Below are positions 6,755 to 13,502 of a DNA stretch of 36,081 nt, piece after piece. The first letter of the stretch is position 1. The number at the start of each line of letters is the position of its first letter. The notes under the pieces were generated by a model. It was not told the DNA's origin. It worked only from the letters and a program-made list of their open reading frames with translations, and searched no databases. Position numbers and translations under genes: made by a program. The stretch is from Ilumatobacteraceae bacterium (GTDB lineage: Bacteria; Actinomycetota; Acidimicrobiia; Acidimicrobiales; Ilumatobacteraceae): the NCBI GenBank assembly GCA_023263695.1, contig JALQUZ010000011.1, forward strand, positions 2,708-38,788, given 5' to 3'.

Positions 6755-8308
6755 ATGGATGAAAAAAGTGTGCTCCCTGGTCTCATTGGAGGCCGCTATC
6801 TCCTTGAGAGCAAAATTGCTCACGGCGGAATGGCTGTGGTGTGGCTTGCTAAAGACACGTTCCTTGATCGCAAAGTTGCAGTCAAATTACTTCGTCCTCA
6901 CTTAGTGAATGATGTAACCCTTGCGGAACGTTTTCGCCGTGAGGCTATTGCGTGTGCGGGAATCTCCCATCAAAACATTGTTGCCGTGTATGACTGCATT
7001 GAACACAACGGCCAGCAAGCAGTCATCATGCAATATGTCAAGGGGAAAAGTTTGCGTGAGCTGCTCGACAAACAAAAGCGGTTAGGACCAAAGCTCACGA
7101 TTCACATTGGTATGTCTATTGCTGCTGCATTAGACGAAGCGCACGACAAAAATTTTATTCACCGCGATGTGAAGCCAGGCAATATTTTGCTCACACCAGA
7201 AGGACGTGTGTTACTGACTGACTTCGGTATTGCCAAAGCTATGACCTCAACCGAGGCAGACCTCACTCATGACAACATCATGATGGGAACTGCAAAATAT
7301 TTGGCTCCCGAACAGGTGCGAGGAAAACCACTTGATGGTCGATCCGACCTGTATTCATTGGGTCTTGTGTTGTACGAATGCCTGGCTGGCCGTGTTCCGT
7401 TTTTGGGTGAGTCCGATGCAGATACAGCACTCGCGCGTTTGCAGCGCGAACCGACAGACCTCGCACGACTTCGACCATCGCTGTCACCACAACTTGTCAA
7501 AGTTATTCACAAACTGTTGTCACGAAACCCCGAACATCGCTTTGCCACTGGTTATGAAACAAAAGTTGCATTGCACTCAGCGCTTACTGGTGCACATGAC
7601 AAGACCACAGAACTCACACCACCAACAGGTATTGCTCTTCAAGAAGAGATGTTCACTCCGCAAGAACCTGTTCGCCCAAGTACTCCGCTTCGCGGCGAGC
7701 AACGAAATGCCGCGCAAGCGCCGCCGTTTGCGTTGCGCAGAATGTTTGTTGGCCTTATTGCTCTGAGTTTGATCGCTGGTGTGGCGTTGTGGAGAGTCTC
7801 TGGTAGTACAACACCAGAAGTTGCGGCACTTCCGGAACCTGCCGCAGTTATTGAACCTGCAACCATTGCGTCAATTTCAACATTTGATCCACTTGGTGAC
7901 GACGGAGTGGAAAACGAAGCACTCCTTCCCAACTTGCTCGATGGAAACGCAACAACCATGTGGTCCACATCGTGTTATGACAATCAATATTTTGGGAGCA
8001 AAGAGTTTGTTGGCTTGGTCGTTCAATTGAGCCACGCTGCAACAGGAACCTTGCGAGTGGGTATGCAAAATGCTCCATGGGCAATTGATGTTTTTGCCTC
8101 TGCCGAGTCGGCACCAGCCGACATCAATCAGTGGGGAGCCAGTGTTGATGGTGGCTACAGCACAAAACGTGAGCGAGCCAGTTTTGTGATCTCTTCGCCT
8201 GCACAGTTCATCTTGATCAAAATTCGCGAAGTGGGTAAGAGTGCAAACTGCAGTGCATCAAACCCATATCAAGGTGTCCTCGCTGGCGTGGCCTTCACCG
8301 AGGGTTAG
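6755..8308 (+). CDS. Transmembrane Ser/Thr protein kinase with an external discoidin-like domain
   Basis: Hanks-type kinase with a cytoplasmic catalytic domain (residues about 14-280), one membrane helix (about 330-346, MFVGLIALSLIAGVALW) and an extracytoplasmic domain (about 370-515). All catalytic residues are present: VAVK lysine 44, RREA glutamate 63, HRDVKPGN 136-143, DFG 156-158, YLAPEQ and RSDLYSLG. The glycine loop reads AHGGMA, with its first Gly replaced by Ala. The outer domain (LLDGNATTMWSTSCYD, FVGLVVQL, ending in LIKIREVG) resembles F5/8 type C or carbohydrate-binding jelly rolls. In Mycobacterium the MurJ protein Rv3910 carries a kinase-like domain, a helix and a similar outer domain at the same locus, but its kinase fold is inactive. 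Substrates are unknown; the CwlM-like protein four genes on is a candidate. Confidence 0.88.
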   Translation: MDEKSVLPGLIGGRYLLESKIAHGGMAVVWLAKDTFLDRKVAVKLLRPHLVNDVTLAERFRREAIACAGISHQNIVAVYDCIEHNGQQAVIMQYVKGKSLRELLDKQKRLGPKLTIHIGMSIAAALDEAHDKNFIHRDVKPGNILLTPEGRVLLTDFGIAKAMTSTEADLTHDNIMMGTAKYLAPEQVRGKPLDGRSDLYSLGLVLYECLAGRVPFLGESDADTALARLQREPTDLARLRPSLSPQLVKVIHKLLSRNPEHRFATGYETKVALHSALTGAHDKTTELTPPTGIALQEEMFTPQEPVRPSTPLRGEQRNAAQAPPFALRRMFVGLIALSLIAGVALWRVSGSTTPEVAALPEPAAVIEPATIASISTFDPLGDDGVENEALLPNLLDGNATTMWSTSCYDNQYFGSKEFVGLVVQLSHAATGTLRVGMQNAPWAIDVFASAESAPADINQWGASVDGGYSTKRERASFVISSPAQFILIKIREVGKSANCSASNPYQGVLAGVAFTEG

Positions 8309-8318
8309 CCTGAACTCA

Positions 8319-8639
8319 ATGGTTTCCAACCCATTCTCCGACCCAAACTGGTCTACTGCTGTTGTCGATTTCATCGACCGTTGGCTTGGTTTTGTACGCG
8401 ATCACACCACACGCCCCCTGATTGCCGTTATCCGGGGTTTGGTTTTTGGAACGATGGCCCTCGTTGGCGTCTTGTTCTGTGTTGTACTTCTGTTAATCGG
8501 TGTGATGCGTGCCTTGGTCTCACTCGGTGACGTGTGGCTAAGCCATGACACCGCGGTGTGGGTCTCCTATTTCGTGCTTGGTGGCATTTTCTTGGCACTT
8601 GGCGCATTCGGCATGCGCAAGCGCCACCCGCGCGACTAA
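8319..8639 (+). CDS. Small two-helix membrane protein (phage-holin-superfamily-like)
   Basis: A 106-residue protein with two membrane helices, at about 41-66 (GLVFGTMALVGVLFCVVLLL) and about 79-99 (AVWVSYFVLGGIFLALGAFG), and a short basic tail (MRKRHPRD). A hydrophilic, tryptophan-containing N terminus comes first. The ATG at 8319 is preceded by GAGGG; longer in-frame starts overlap the kinase gene. It lies 10 nt after the kinase stop and 39 nt before trxB, so it is probably part of the kinase transcript. Its size and topology recall small actinobacterial holin-superfamily membrane proteins, but I do not recognise a function. Confidence 0.75.
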   Translation: MVSNPFSDPNWSTAVVDFIDRWLGFVRDHTTRPLIAVIRGLVFGTMALVGVLFCVVLLLIGVMRALVSLGDVWLSHDTAVWVSYFVLGGIFLALGAFGMRKRHPRD

Positions 8640-8678
8640 GTTTTTGTCACCTCTCACGACAAAGGCACACTTCATCTC

Positions 8679-9626
8679 ATGGCGATTCATCACAAAGTTT
8701 TAATTATCGGTTCTGGCCCAGCAGGTTTAACCGCGGCCATTTATACAGCTCGCGCTGGATTACTGCCTTTGGTTATCGAAGGAGAGCCAAGCTCAACATC
8801 GGATCAACCGGGTGGCCAGCTGATGCTCACCACCGAAGTGGAGAACTTTCCTGGTTTCCCTGAGGGAATTATGGGTCCAGAACTCATGACCCGCTGCCGC
8901 GAACAGGCTGCCCGATTTGGTGCCGAGTTCATTACCGAAAAAGTTACGCGGGTCGACTTCAGTAGTCGTCCATTTCGTGCGTGGATTCGCGACACCGAAT
9001 ACAGCGCCGACAGCGTCATCGTCAGCACCGGTGCACAGTCGTTGATGTTGGGGCTTCCTGAAGAACCTCGACTGATTGGTCATGGTTTGTCTACGTGTGC
9101 AACTTGTGATGGATTCTTCTTTAGAGGTCAAGAAATTGCGGTGGTTGGTGGTGGAGACTCCGCGCTTGAAGAAGCGCAGTTCCTTACCAAGTTCGCATCA
9201 AAGGTGCACCTGATTGTTCGTCGCGATGCGTTGCGCGCTTCGAAAATTATGCAAGACCGTGCGCTTGCCAACGAAAAGATTTCCATTATCTGGAATTCAA
9301 CAGTTTCCAAAATTCACGGCGAAGACAAAGTGGCTGGAATCGAACTGACCGACACGCAAACGGGTGCAACTCGTGAACTGGGAGTCACCGGATTATTTAT
9401 TGCAATCGGTCACCGACCAAACACCGACTTATTTAAGGGAGTGCTCGACATGGAGGACTCCGGTTACCTCATCACACGACCAGGATCCACCTACACCAAC
9501 ATTGAAGGTGTGTTCGCCTGTGGAGACGTTCAAGACCACACCTACCGCCAAGCAATTACCGCTGCTGGTTCTGGATGTATGGCCGCAATTGATAGTGAGC
9601 GTTGGCTAGAACACCAGCACTCATAA
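8679..9626 (+). CDS. trxB: Thioredoxin-disulfide reductase
   Basis: FAD enzyme that reduces thioredoxin with NADPH. The FAD-binding motif GSGPAGLTAAIYTARAG is at residues 11-27, the redox pair CATCD at Cys140 and Cys143, the NADPH-binding motif VVGGGDSALEEA at about 156-167, and the closing FAD motif GVFACGDVQDHTYRQA at about 280-295. Length 315 aa is normal for the low-molecular-weight class. The gene order trxB-trxA-cwlM is shared with Mycobacterium (Rv3913-3915). A long inverted repeat lies in the 78-nt gap before trxA, so the two genes may be separately regulated. Confidence 0.97.
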   Translation: MAIHHKVLIIGSGPAGLTAAIYTARAGLLPLVIEGEPSSTSDQPGGQLMLTTEVENFPGFPEGIMGPELMTRCREQAARFGAEFITEKVTRVDFSSRPFRAWIRDTEYSADSVIVSTGAQSLMLGLPEEPRLIGHGLSTCATCDGFFFRGQEIAVVGGGDSALEEAQFLTKFASKVHLIVRRDALRASKIMQDRALANEKISIIWNSTVSKIHGEDKVAGIELTDTQTGATRELGVTGLFIAIGHRPNTDLFKGVLDMEDSGYLITRPGSTYTNIEGVFACGDVQDHTYRQAITAAGSGCMAAIDSERWLEHQHS

Positions 9627-9636
9627 GTCACATTTG

Positions 9637-9665
9637 GCGCAATTTCACGCGTACGCGTGTTGCGC
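9637..9665. promoter_or_regulatory. Extended palindrome between trxB and trxA
   Basis: Positions 9646-9659 are a perfect 14-bp palindrome, CACGCGTACGCGTG. It is flanked by GCGCAA (9637-9642) and TTGCGC (9660-9665), which add six more pairs with a 3-nt TTT bulge on one side. A -10-like TACTAT follows at 9670-9675, so the repeat covers the place of a -35 box for trxA. No T-run follows, which argues against a terminator. A protein operator or an RNA hairpin limiting read-through are both possible. Confidence 0.5.
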
Positions 9666-9704
9666 TCTGTACTATTTCATTACCCGAACCGCGAAGGACT
9701 CGTC

Positions 9705-10043
9705 ATGGCTCAATCAATTACCACCCTTACATCTGCAAACTTCGATGAAACCATTGGTAGCTCAGACACACCGATTGTGGTTGACTTTTGGGCCGAATGG
9801 TGTGGTCCGTGCAAAGCCATCGCTCCAGTACTGGCAGAAATTGCTACCGAGCAAGCTGGAAACATCACCATTGCGAAACTCAATGTTGATGACTACGGCG
9901 ACATTGCGATGCGCTTCAATGTGATGAGTATTCCAACCCTGATTGTGTTTAACAAGGGCGAAGCTGCAAAGCGCCTCGTTGGTGCTCAGGGTAAGGGAAA
10001 GTTGCTACAGGAGCTCGCAGAATTTCTTCCGACTTCCCACTAA
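9705..10043 (+). CDS. trxA: Thioredoxin
   Basis: Small disulfide reductase, kept reduced by the adjacent TrxB. The active site WCGPCK holds Cys33 and Cys36, within the usual VVDFWAEWCGPCKAI strand-helix. The cis-proline loop reads VMSIPTLIVF and the C-terminal helix follows GKGKLLQELAEFL. Length 112 aa is typical. ATG at 9705 is chosen over an upstream in-frame start because it gives the normal N terminus (MAQSITTLTSANFDE) and has GAAGGA upstream. Its stop TAA at 10041-10043 shares its last base with the frame of the next gene. Confidence 0.97.
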   Translation: MAQSITTLTSANFDETIGSSDTPIVVDFWAEWCGPCKAIAPVLAEIATEQAGNITIAKLNVDDYGDIAMRFNVMSIPTLIVFNKGEAAKRLVGAQGKGKLLQELAEFLPTSH

Positions 10044-10999
10044 CGCACGACAGTCGCGGCACTGCCGTTCACGATCTTCAGCGTCGACTTGTTGCTGCGA
10101 ATATTCTTGAGCATGACGCATACGTAGTTGGCGTGTATTGCGTTCGCACTGCTGAAGTAGTTGCAGAGTTTCAAAAACTTCGTGGACTTCCCGCTACCGG
10201 AGAATGTGATCACATCACTTGGACCACCCTTGTGGAATCGTCTTGGGTGTTGGGTTCGCGCTTGTTGTATCTCACATCTCCACACATGCGTGGAGATGAT
10301 GTGCAAGCAATGCAAACTGTGCTCGCCAAATTGGGTTTTGATTGTGGTCGTGCGGATGGAATTTTTGGACCAAACACCTTGCGTGCGTTAACTGAGTTTC
10401 AACAAAACTACGGAATTACCGCCGACGGCATTTGCGGAGTGAATTCAATTCGTGCGCTTGAACGAACAAGTAGTCAAAGTGGCGACGGTCCTGGAATTGT
10501 GACCGTACGTGAGTATGAAACCCTGCTCACATCGCAAGACAATACGGAACGTCCGCGCATTGTTGTTGGTTGCTTTGACTCCGGCACACGCCTTACTCGC
10601 CTGCTTGTGCGCGAACTTCGCAACCGAGGCGACGACGTGATGACCATTGAAAACGCCGATCCCCACACTCATGCACGAATGGCAAATTCGTTTGATGCAG
10701 ATTTATACATCGGAGTTTCAGGATCAGAAAACACTGTTGTTCAGTTCGCGTATTACGAAACTGAGTCGTTTACTTCTGCAGGTGGTCGGGTGGCAGCTGC
10801 ACTGTGTGCAGAGTATGTGCGATCTGCACACAACCGCACCGATGTTGTTGTCAGTGGCATGCAGTTACCCGTTCTCCGCGAAACGCGAATGCCGGCCGTG
10901 ATGTGCACGATTGGCTACGAAGGCAACGAAGACCGTGCCATGCATACCGTTCAGGCATTGGCTCAAGCCATCACTCAATGGAATAATCAGCCTGTATAA
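10043..10999 (+). CDS. cwlM: CwlM-like protein: two peptidoglycan-binding domains plus a degenerate amidase domain
   Basis: Resembles mycobacterial CwlM (Rv3915), which has the same place after trxA and is a cytoplasmic regulator of the peptidoglycan enzyme MurA rather than a hydrolase. Two peptidoglycan-binding repeats are visible: TAVHDLQRRLVAANI through VAEFQKLRGLPATG, and DDVQAMQTVLAKLGFD through ADGICGVNSIRALE. The last 150 residues match the Amidase_3 fold (RIVVGCFDSGTR, ANSFDADLYIGVSGSEN, MPAVMCTIGYEGNEDR), but all expected zinc ligands and the catalytic Glu are gone. There is no signal peptide. The first canonical start is GTG 10133, which would remove half of the first repeat; the frame is open back to 9995 without ATG, GTG or TTG. 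I therefore extend it to ACG at 10043, in TAACG overlapping the trxA stop. The exact start is uncertain. Confidence 0.75.
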   Translation, partial: THDSRGTAVHDLQRRLVAANILEHDAYVVGVYCVRTAEVVAEFQKLRGLPATGECDHITWTTLVESSWVLGSRLLYLTSPHMRGDDVQAMQTVLAKLGFDCGRADGIFGPNTLRALTEFQQNYGITADGICGVNSIRALERTSSQSGDGPGIVTVREYETLLTSQDNTERPRIVVGCFDSGTRLTRLLVRELRNRGDDVMTIENADPHTHARMANSFDADLYIGVSGSENTVVQFAYYETESFTSAGGRVAAALCAEYVRSAHNRTDVVVSGMQLPVLRETRMPAVMCTIGYEGNEDRAMHTVQALAQAITQWNNQPV

Positions 11000-11002
11000 A
11001 AG

Positions 11003-11035
11003 TTATCCACAGGTTTATACACACTCTGTGCACAA
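11003..11035. promoter_or_regulatory. Cluster of three DnaA boxes at 12-bp spacing
   Basis: TTATCCACA at 11003-11011, TTATACACA at 11015-11023 and, on the minus strand, TTGTGCACA at 11027-11035. The first two match the TTATNCACA consensus fully and the third matches the TTGTNCACA form used by high-GC actinobacteria. Box starts are 12 bp apart with 3-bp gaps. They lie in the 84-bp gap between the convergent cwlM-like and parB genes, about 7 kb from the dnaA-dnaN gap. Rest of the gap (11036-11083): nothing else seen. Confidence 0.65.
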
Positions 11036-11083
11036 TCTCAAGTTTGGCTTCACGGTGAACCTGTACCCAAGGCTCATACGGTT

Positions 11084-12040
11084 TCACTCGTCGAGGTCGG
11101 GACCTTCGGTCATCAGTCGATAAATTCGCTCGAGATCTTCGAGGTCGGCAAACTCCACCACCATTTTTCCGTGCTTGCCAGTCAGGGTGACCGTGACCGG
11201 TGTGGCTAGGTGCTCGGACAGCAAGTCTTCAAGTTCATGCAAACCAGGTTCTTTAATGACGGAAACTTTGCCCGTATTTCCTGACTTTGATTGTGTTCCC
11301 GTAAGGCCCGGCTTCGGAATAACCACGGTGGAACTAGCACCAGGGTTCATTGCGTTGCGCACTGCTTCTTCAAGTCCGCGAACCGTAAGGCTTTGATCTA
11401 CTGCCGCACGGGCAAGGGACTCCTGCAATGCACGGTCTGGAGTGCCAAGTATGGCTTTGGCGTGTCCAGCTGAGAGTCGACCTTCGGCAAGATACTGCTG
11501 AATCGTTGGTGGCAACGTTAATAGTCGAAGCGAGTTGGTGATCGCCGAGCGACTTTTGCCAACTTTGGCAGCCACTTGCTCGTGCGTCATCGAGAAATCT
11601 TCAAGTAGTTGTTGATAGGCGGCGGCTTCTTCAAGTGGGGTGAGGTCTTGGCGGTGAAGGTTTTCAACGAGTGCTTGTTCTACCGAAGAAACATCGTCGG
11701 TTACTCGCACAATTGCTGGAATGGTGGACAGGCCCGCCCGTTTAGAGGCTCGCCAGCGGCGCTCTCCCGCAATGAGCTCGAATCGGTCTGGTGTAGACGA
11801 CGGACGAACCAATATTGGCTGCAACAACCCAATTGCCTTAATTGATGCGGAGAGTTCGGCGAGCGAGTCTTCATCAAACAGGTTTCGTGGCTGATTTGGA
11901 TTGGGGTCAATTGAGGAAACCGAGATTTCCTGCAACCCTGTGCCCGAACCACCGCCGCCATCGCGGGGAGTCATCACCATTGATCCTGTTGGGATCAGGG
12001 CATCTAGTCCTCTACCGAGTCCCGACTTGCGCGCCACCAC
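11084..12040 (-). CDS. parB: Chromosome-partitioning protein ParB
   Basis: Binds parS, spreads by CTP-driven clamping and loads condensin, and stimulates ParA. The N terminus RKSGLGRGLDALIP is the usual ParA-contact segment. The CTP-binding motif GERRWRAS is at residues 92-99, preceded by NPNQPR, and the ALVENLHRQDLTPLEEA and helix-turn-helix (MTHEQVAAKVGKSRSAITNSLRLL) follow. A Ser/Thr/Gly-rich linker leads to the C-terminal dimerisation region. It starts with tandem GTG codons at 12040 and 12037, with GGAGG 5-8 nt upstream, and overlaps the end of parA by about 29 nt, so the two are translationally coupled. Confidence 0.97.
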   Translation of the reverse strand: MVARKSGLGRGLDALIPTGSMVMTPRDGGGGSGTGLQEISVSSIDPNPNQPRNLFDEDSLAELSASIKAIGLLQPILVRPSSTPDRFELIAGERRWRASKRAGLSTIPAIVRVTDDVSSVEQALVENLHRQDLTPLEEAAAYQQLLEDFSMTHEQVAAKVGKSRSAITNSLRLLTLPPTIQQYLAEGRLSAGHAKAILGTPDRALQESLARAAVDQSLTVRGLEEAVRNAMNPGASSTVVIPKPGLTGTQSKSGNTGKVSVIKEPGLHELEDLLSEHLATPVTVTLTGKHGKMVVEFADLEDLERIYRLMTEGPDLDE

Positions 12041-12827
12041 TCACCTCCAATGCCACTGCTCGATACGCCTTTGCCCCCGTTGAGTTTGAGTCAAAAGTAG
12101 TGATTGGCTTGCCATGCGAAGGCGCCTCCGCCAAACGCACATTATGCGGAATCACCGCTTGACATACTTTGTCACCGAAATGCTCACGAACTTCGCTGAC
12201 TACATCACCGGAAAGTTTGGTGCGGGTATCAAACATGGTGCAGATAATACGACTGACACCCAAGCCCGGGTTGAGGTTCTTGCTGACCAAATCCACGTTG
12301 CGCAATAACTGACCAAGGCCTTCCAAGGCGTAGTACTGGCATTGAATCGGCACGATCACTTCTCGGGCGGCAGTAAGACCGTTCACCGTAAGCAGCCCAA
12401 GCGACGGCGGACAGTCAATTAACACATAATCAAACTGGTCGATGATGGCTTCAATGGCCTTTTTTAGGCGGGTTTCTCGGCCCATGGCTGGAACAAGCTC
12501 AATCTCGGCACCCGCTAAATCAAGGTTTGAAGGGGCAACAAAGAGGTTCTTTACCGCTGTTGGCGCAAGACAGTCTTCAAGGGGGGTCTCATGTAGCAAC
12601 ACGTCATAAATGCTGGTTTCCATGTCGCGGGTATTGAGTCCCAGGCCCGTAGAGGCATTTCCTTGTGGGTCAAGGTCGATGAGCAGCACTCGATAGCCCT
12701 GCTCCGCAAGGCAGGCGCCAAGATTGATGGTGGTCGTGGTCTTGCCAACTCCACCTTTTTGGTTCGCCATGGCAATGATCCTCGGCGTTGGATACGGACC
12801 AGTAGGGGTGATACCTGGCGTGTTCAT
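12012..12827 (-). CDS. parA: Chromosome-partitioning ATPase ParA (Soj)
   Basis: Walker-type ATPase that binds the nucleoid and moves ParB-parS complexes apart. The deviant Walker A KGGVGKTTT begins at residue 24; Walker B lies in YVLIDCPPSLGLLT; LLIDLDPQGNAS is the A' motif. I start at ATG 12827 (271 aa, normal length); the longer open frame back to 12986 would run through both parS sites and the rsmG end. There is no Shine-Dalgarno in front of this ATG, so leaderless or weak initiation is possible. Both parS sites lie just upstream, between parA and rsmG. Confidence 0.96.
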   Translation of the reverse strand: MNTPGITPTGPYPTPRIIAMANQKGGVGKTTTTINLGACLAEQGYRVLLIDLDPQGNASTGLGLNTRDMETSIYDVLLHETPLEDCLAPTAVKNLFVAPSNLDLAGAEIELVPAMGRETRLKKAIEAIIDQFDYVLIDCPPSLGLLTVNGLTAAREVIVPIQCQYYALEGLGQLLRNVDLVSKNLNPGLGVSRIICTMFDTRTKLSGDVVSEVREHFGDKVCQAVIPHNVRLAEAPSHGKPITTFDSNSTGAKAYRAVALEVSGGAQVGTR

Positions 12828-12881
12828 GATGAGCCAAGAATACCGCCCGTCTGGGGTGATTAGGGGGATGGCTTTGCGAAA

Positions 12882-12897
12882 TGTTCCACGTGGAACA
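12882..12897. promoter_or_regulatory. parS site 1
   Basis: Perfect 16-bp palindrome TGTTCCACGTGGAACA, one AT pair longer on each side (12881-12898). This differs from the classical TGTTTCACGTGAAACA only in one symmetrical base pair, an actinobacterial variant. It lies in the rsmG-parA gap, 54 nt before the parA start. Confidence 0.93.
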
Positions 12898-12925
12898 TGT
12901 TCTGGATCGAGCAACTCATCGGTCG

Positions 12926-13489
12926 TTAATGTTCCACGTGGAACATTGCCACAGGCCCAACACGAATAGGTTGAGACGCACCACAAGCAGATAGGTCTAT
13001 TCCTTGCCAGCGGTCAGGGGACCCAAGAGGGGGTTCGGAGACCACAATGACTCCCCCGGTTTTTACCAGTTCGGTCGACCACTTCAGGGTGAATTCGGGC
13101 GGTCCAAAACCCCGAGCGCATGCGGCGTCAAAGGAGTGCTTCATTTTTGTGGTCCGTGCAAAACTCTCCACATCTGTACACACCACGGACACCCGATCCT
13201 CAATGCCCAGCGCCCTAATTGCTCGTTGAAGAGCGTCTGTTCGTTTTGATCGTCGATCCACCAAGGTGAGGTGGATTTCTGGGCGTGCAATGGCAATCAC
13301 GAGTCCCGGTACACCGGCTCCACTTCCCAGATCTACGCACGTGTGGACTGACTGGGGGAGAGCATCCGCAAACGCGCAGGCATGAGCAATCATGTCCTGT
13401 ACGGGTTGTGTGCCAAGGGCGCCAATTCGCTGAGCCGCACTGAATATGCGGATCAGCCCTTCGTGTTCGGCTGGATGAGGAACTGCCAC
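12926..13489 (-). CDS. rsmG: 16S rRNA (guanine-N7) methyltransferase RsmG (GidB)
   Basis: Methylates G527 of 16S rRNA with S-adenosylmethionine; loss gives low-level streptomycin resistance in other bacteria. The SAM-binding motif VDLGSGAGVPGLVIAI is at about residues 52-67, followed by LVDRRSKRTDAL and AACARGFGPP. Length 187 aa is slightly short. The start is GTG at 13489, 13 nt after the khpB stop. The C terminus reads MFHVEH and stop; those codons are the second parS site, so the last six residues are fixed by the DNA site. It heads toward parA in the same direction. Confidence 0.95.
   Translation of the reverse strand: MAVPHPAEHEGLIRIFSAAQRIGALGTQPVQDMIAHACAFADALPQSVHTCVDLGSGAGVPGLVIAIARPEIHLTLVDRRSKRTDALQRAIRALGIEDRVSVVCTDVESFARTTKMKHSFDAACARGFGPPEFTLKWSTELVKTGGVIVVSEPPLGSPDRWQGIDLSACGASQPIRVGPVAMFHVEH
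12930..12945. promoter_or_regulatory. parS site 2, inside the 3' end of rsmG
   Basis: A second perfect TGTTCCACGTGGAACA (12929-12946 with flanking AT pair), exactly 48 bp from site 1. On the minus strand it reads ATG TTC CAC GTG GAA CAT just before the rsmG stop codon, so it is both coding sequence and ParB site. Confidence 0.93.
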
Positions 13490-13502
13490 GTGGGCAGTCT
13501 AG

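Noticed and set aside
12828-12986. N-terminal extension of parA
   Set aside because: It would translate both parS palindromes and overlap rsmG; ParA starts before KGGVGKT as usual.
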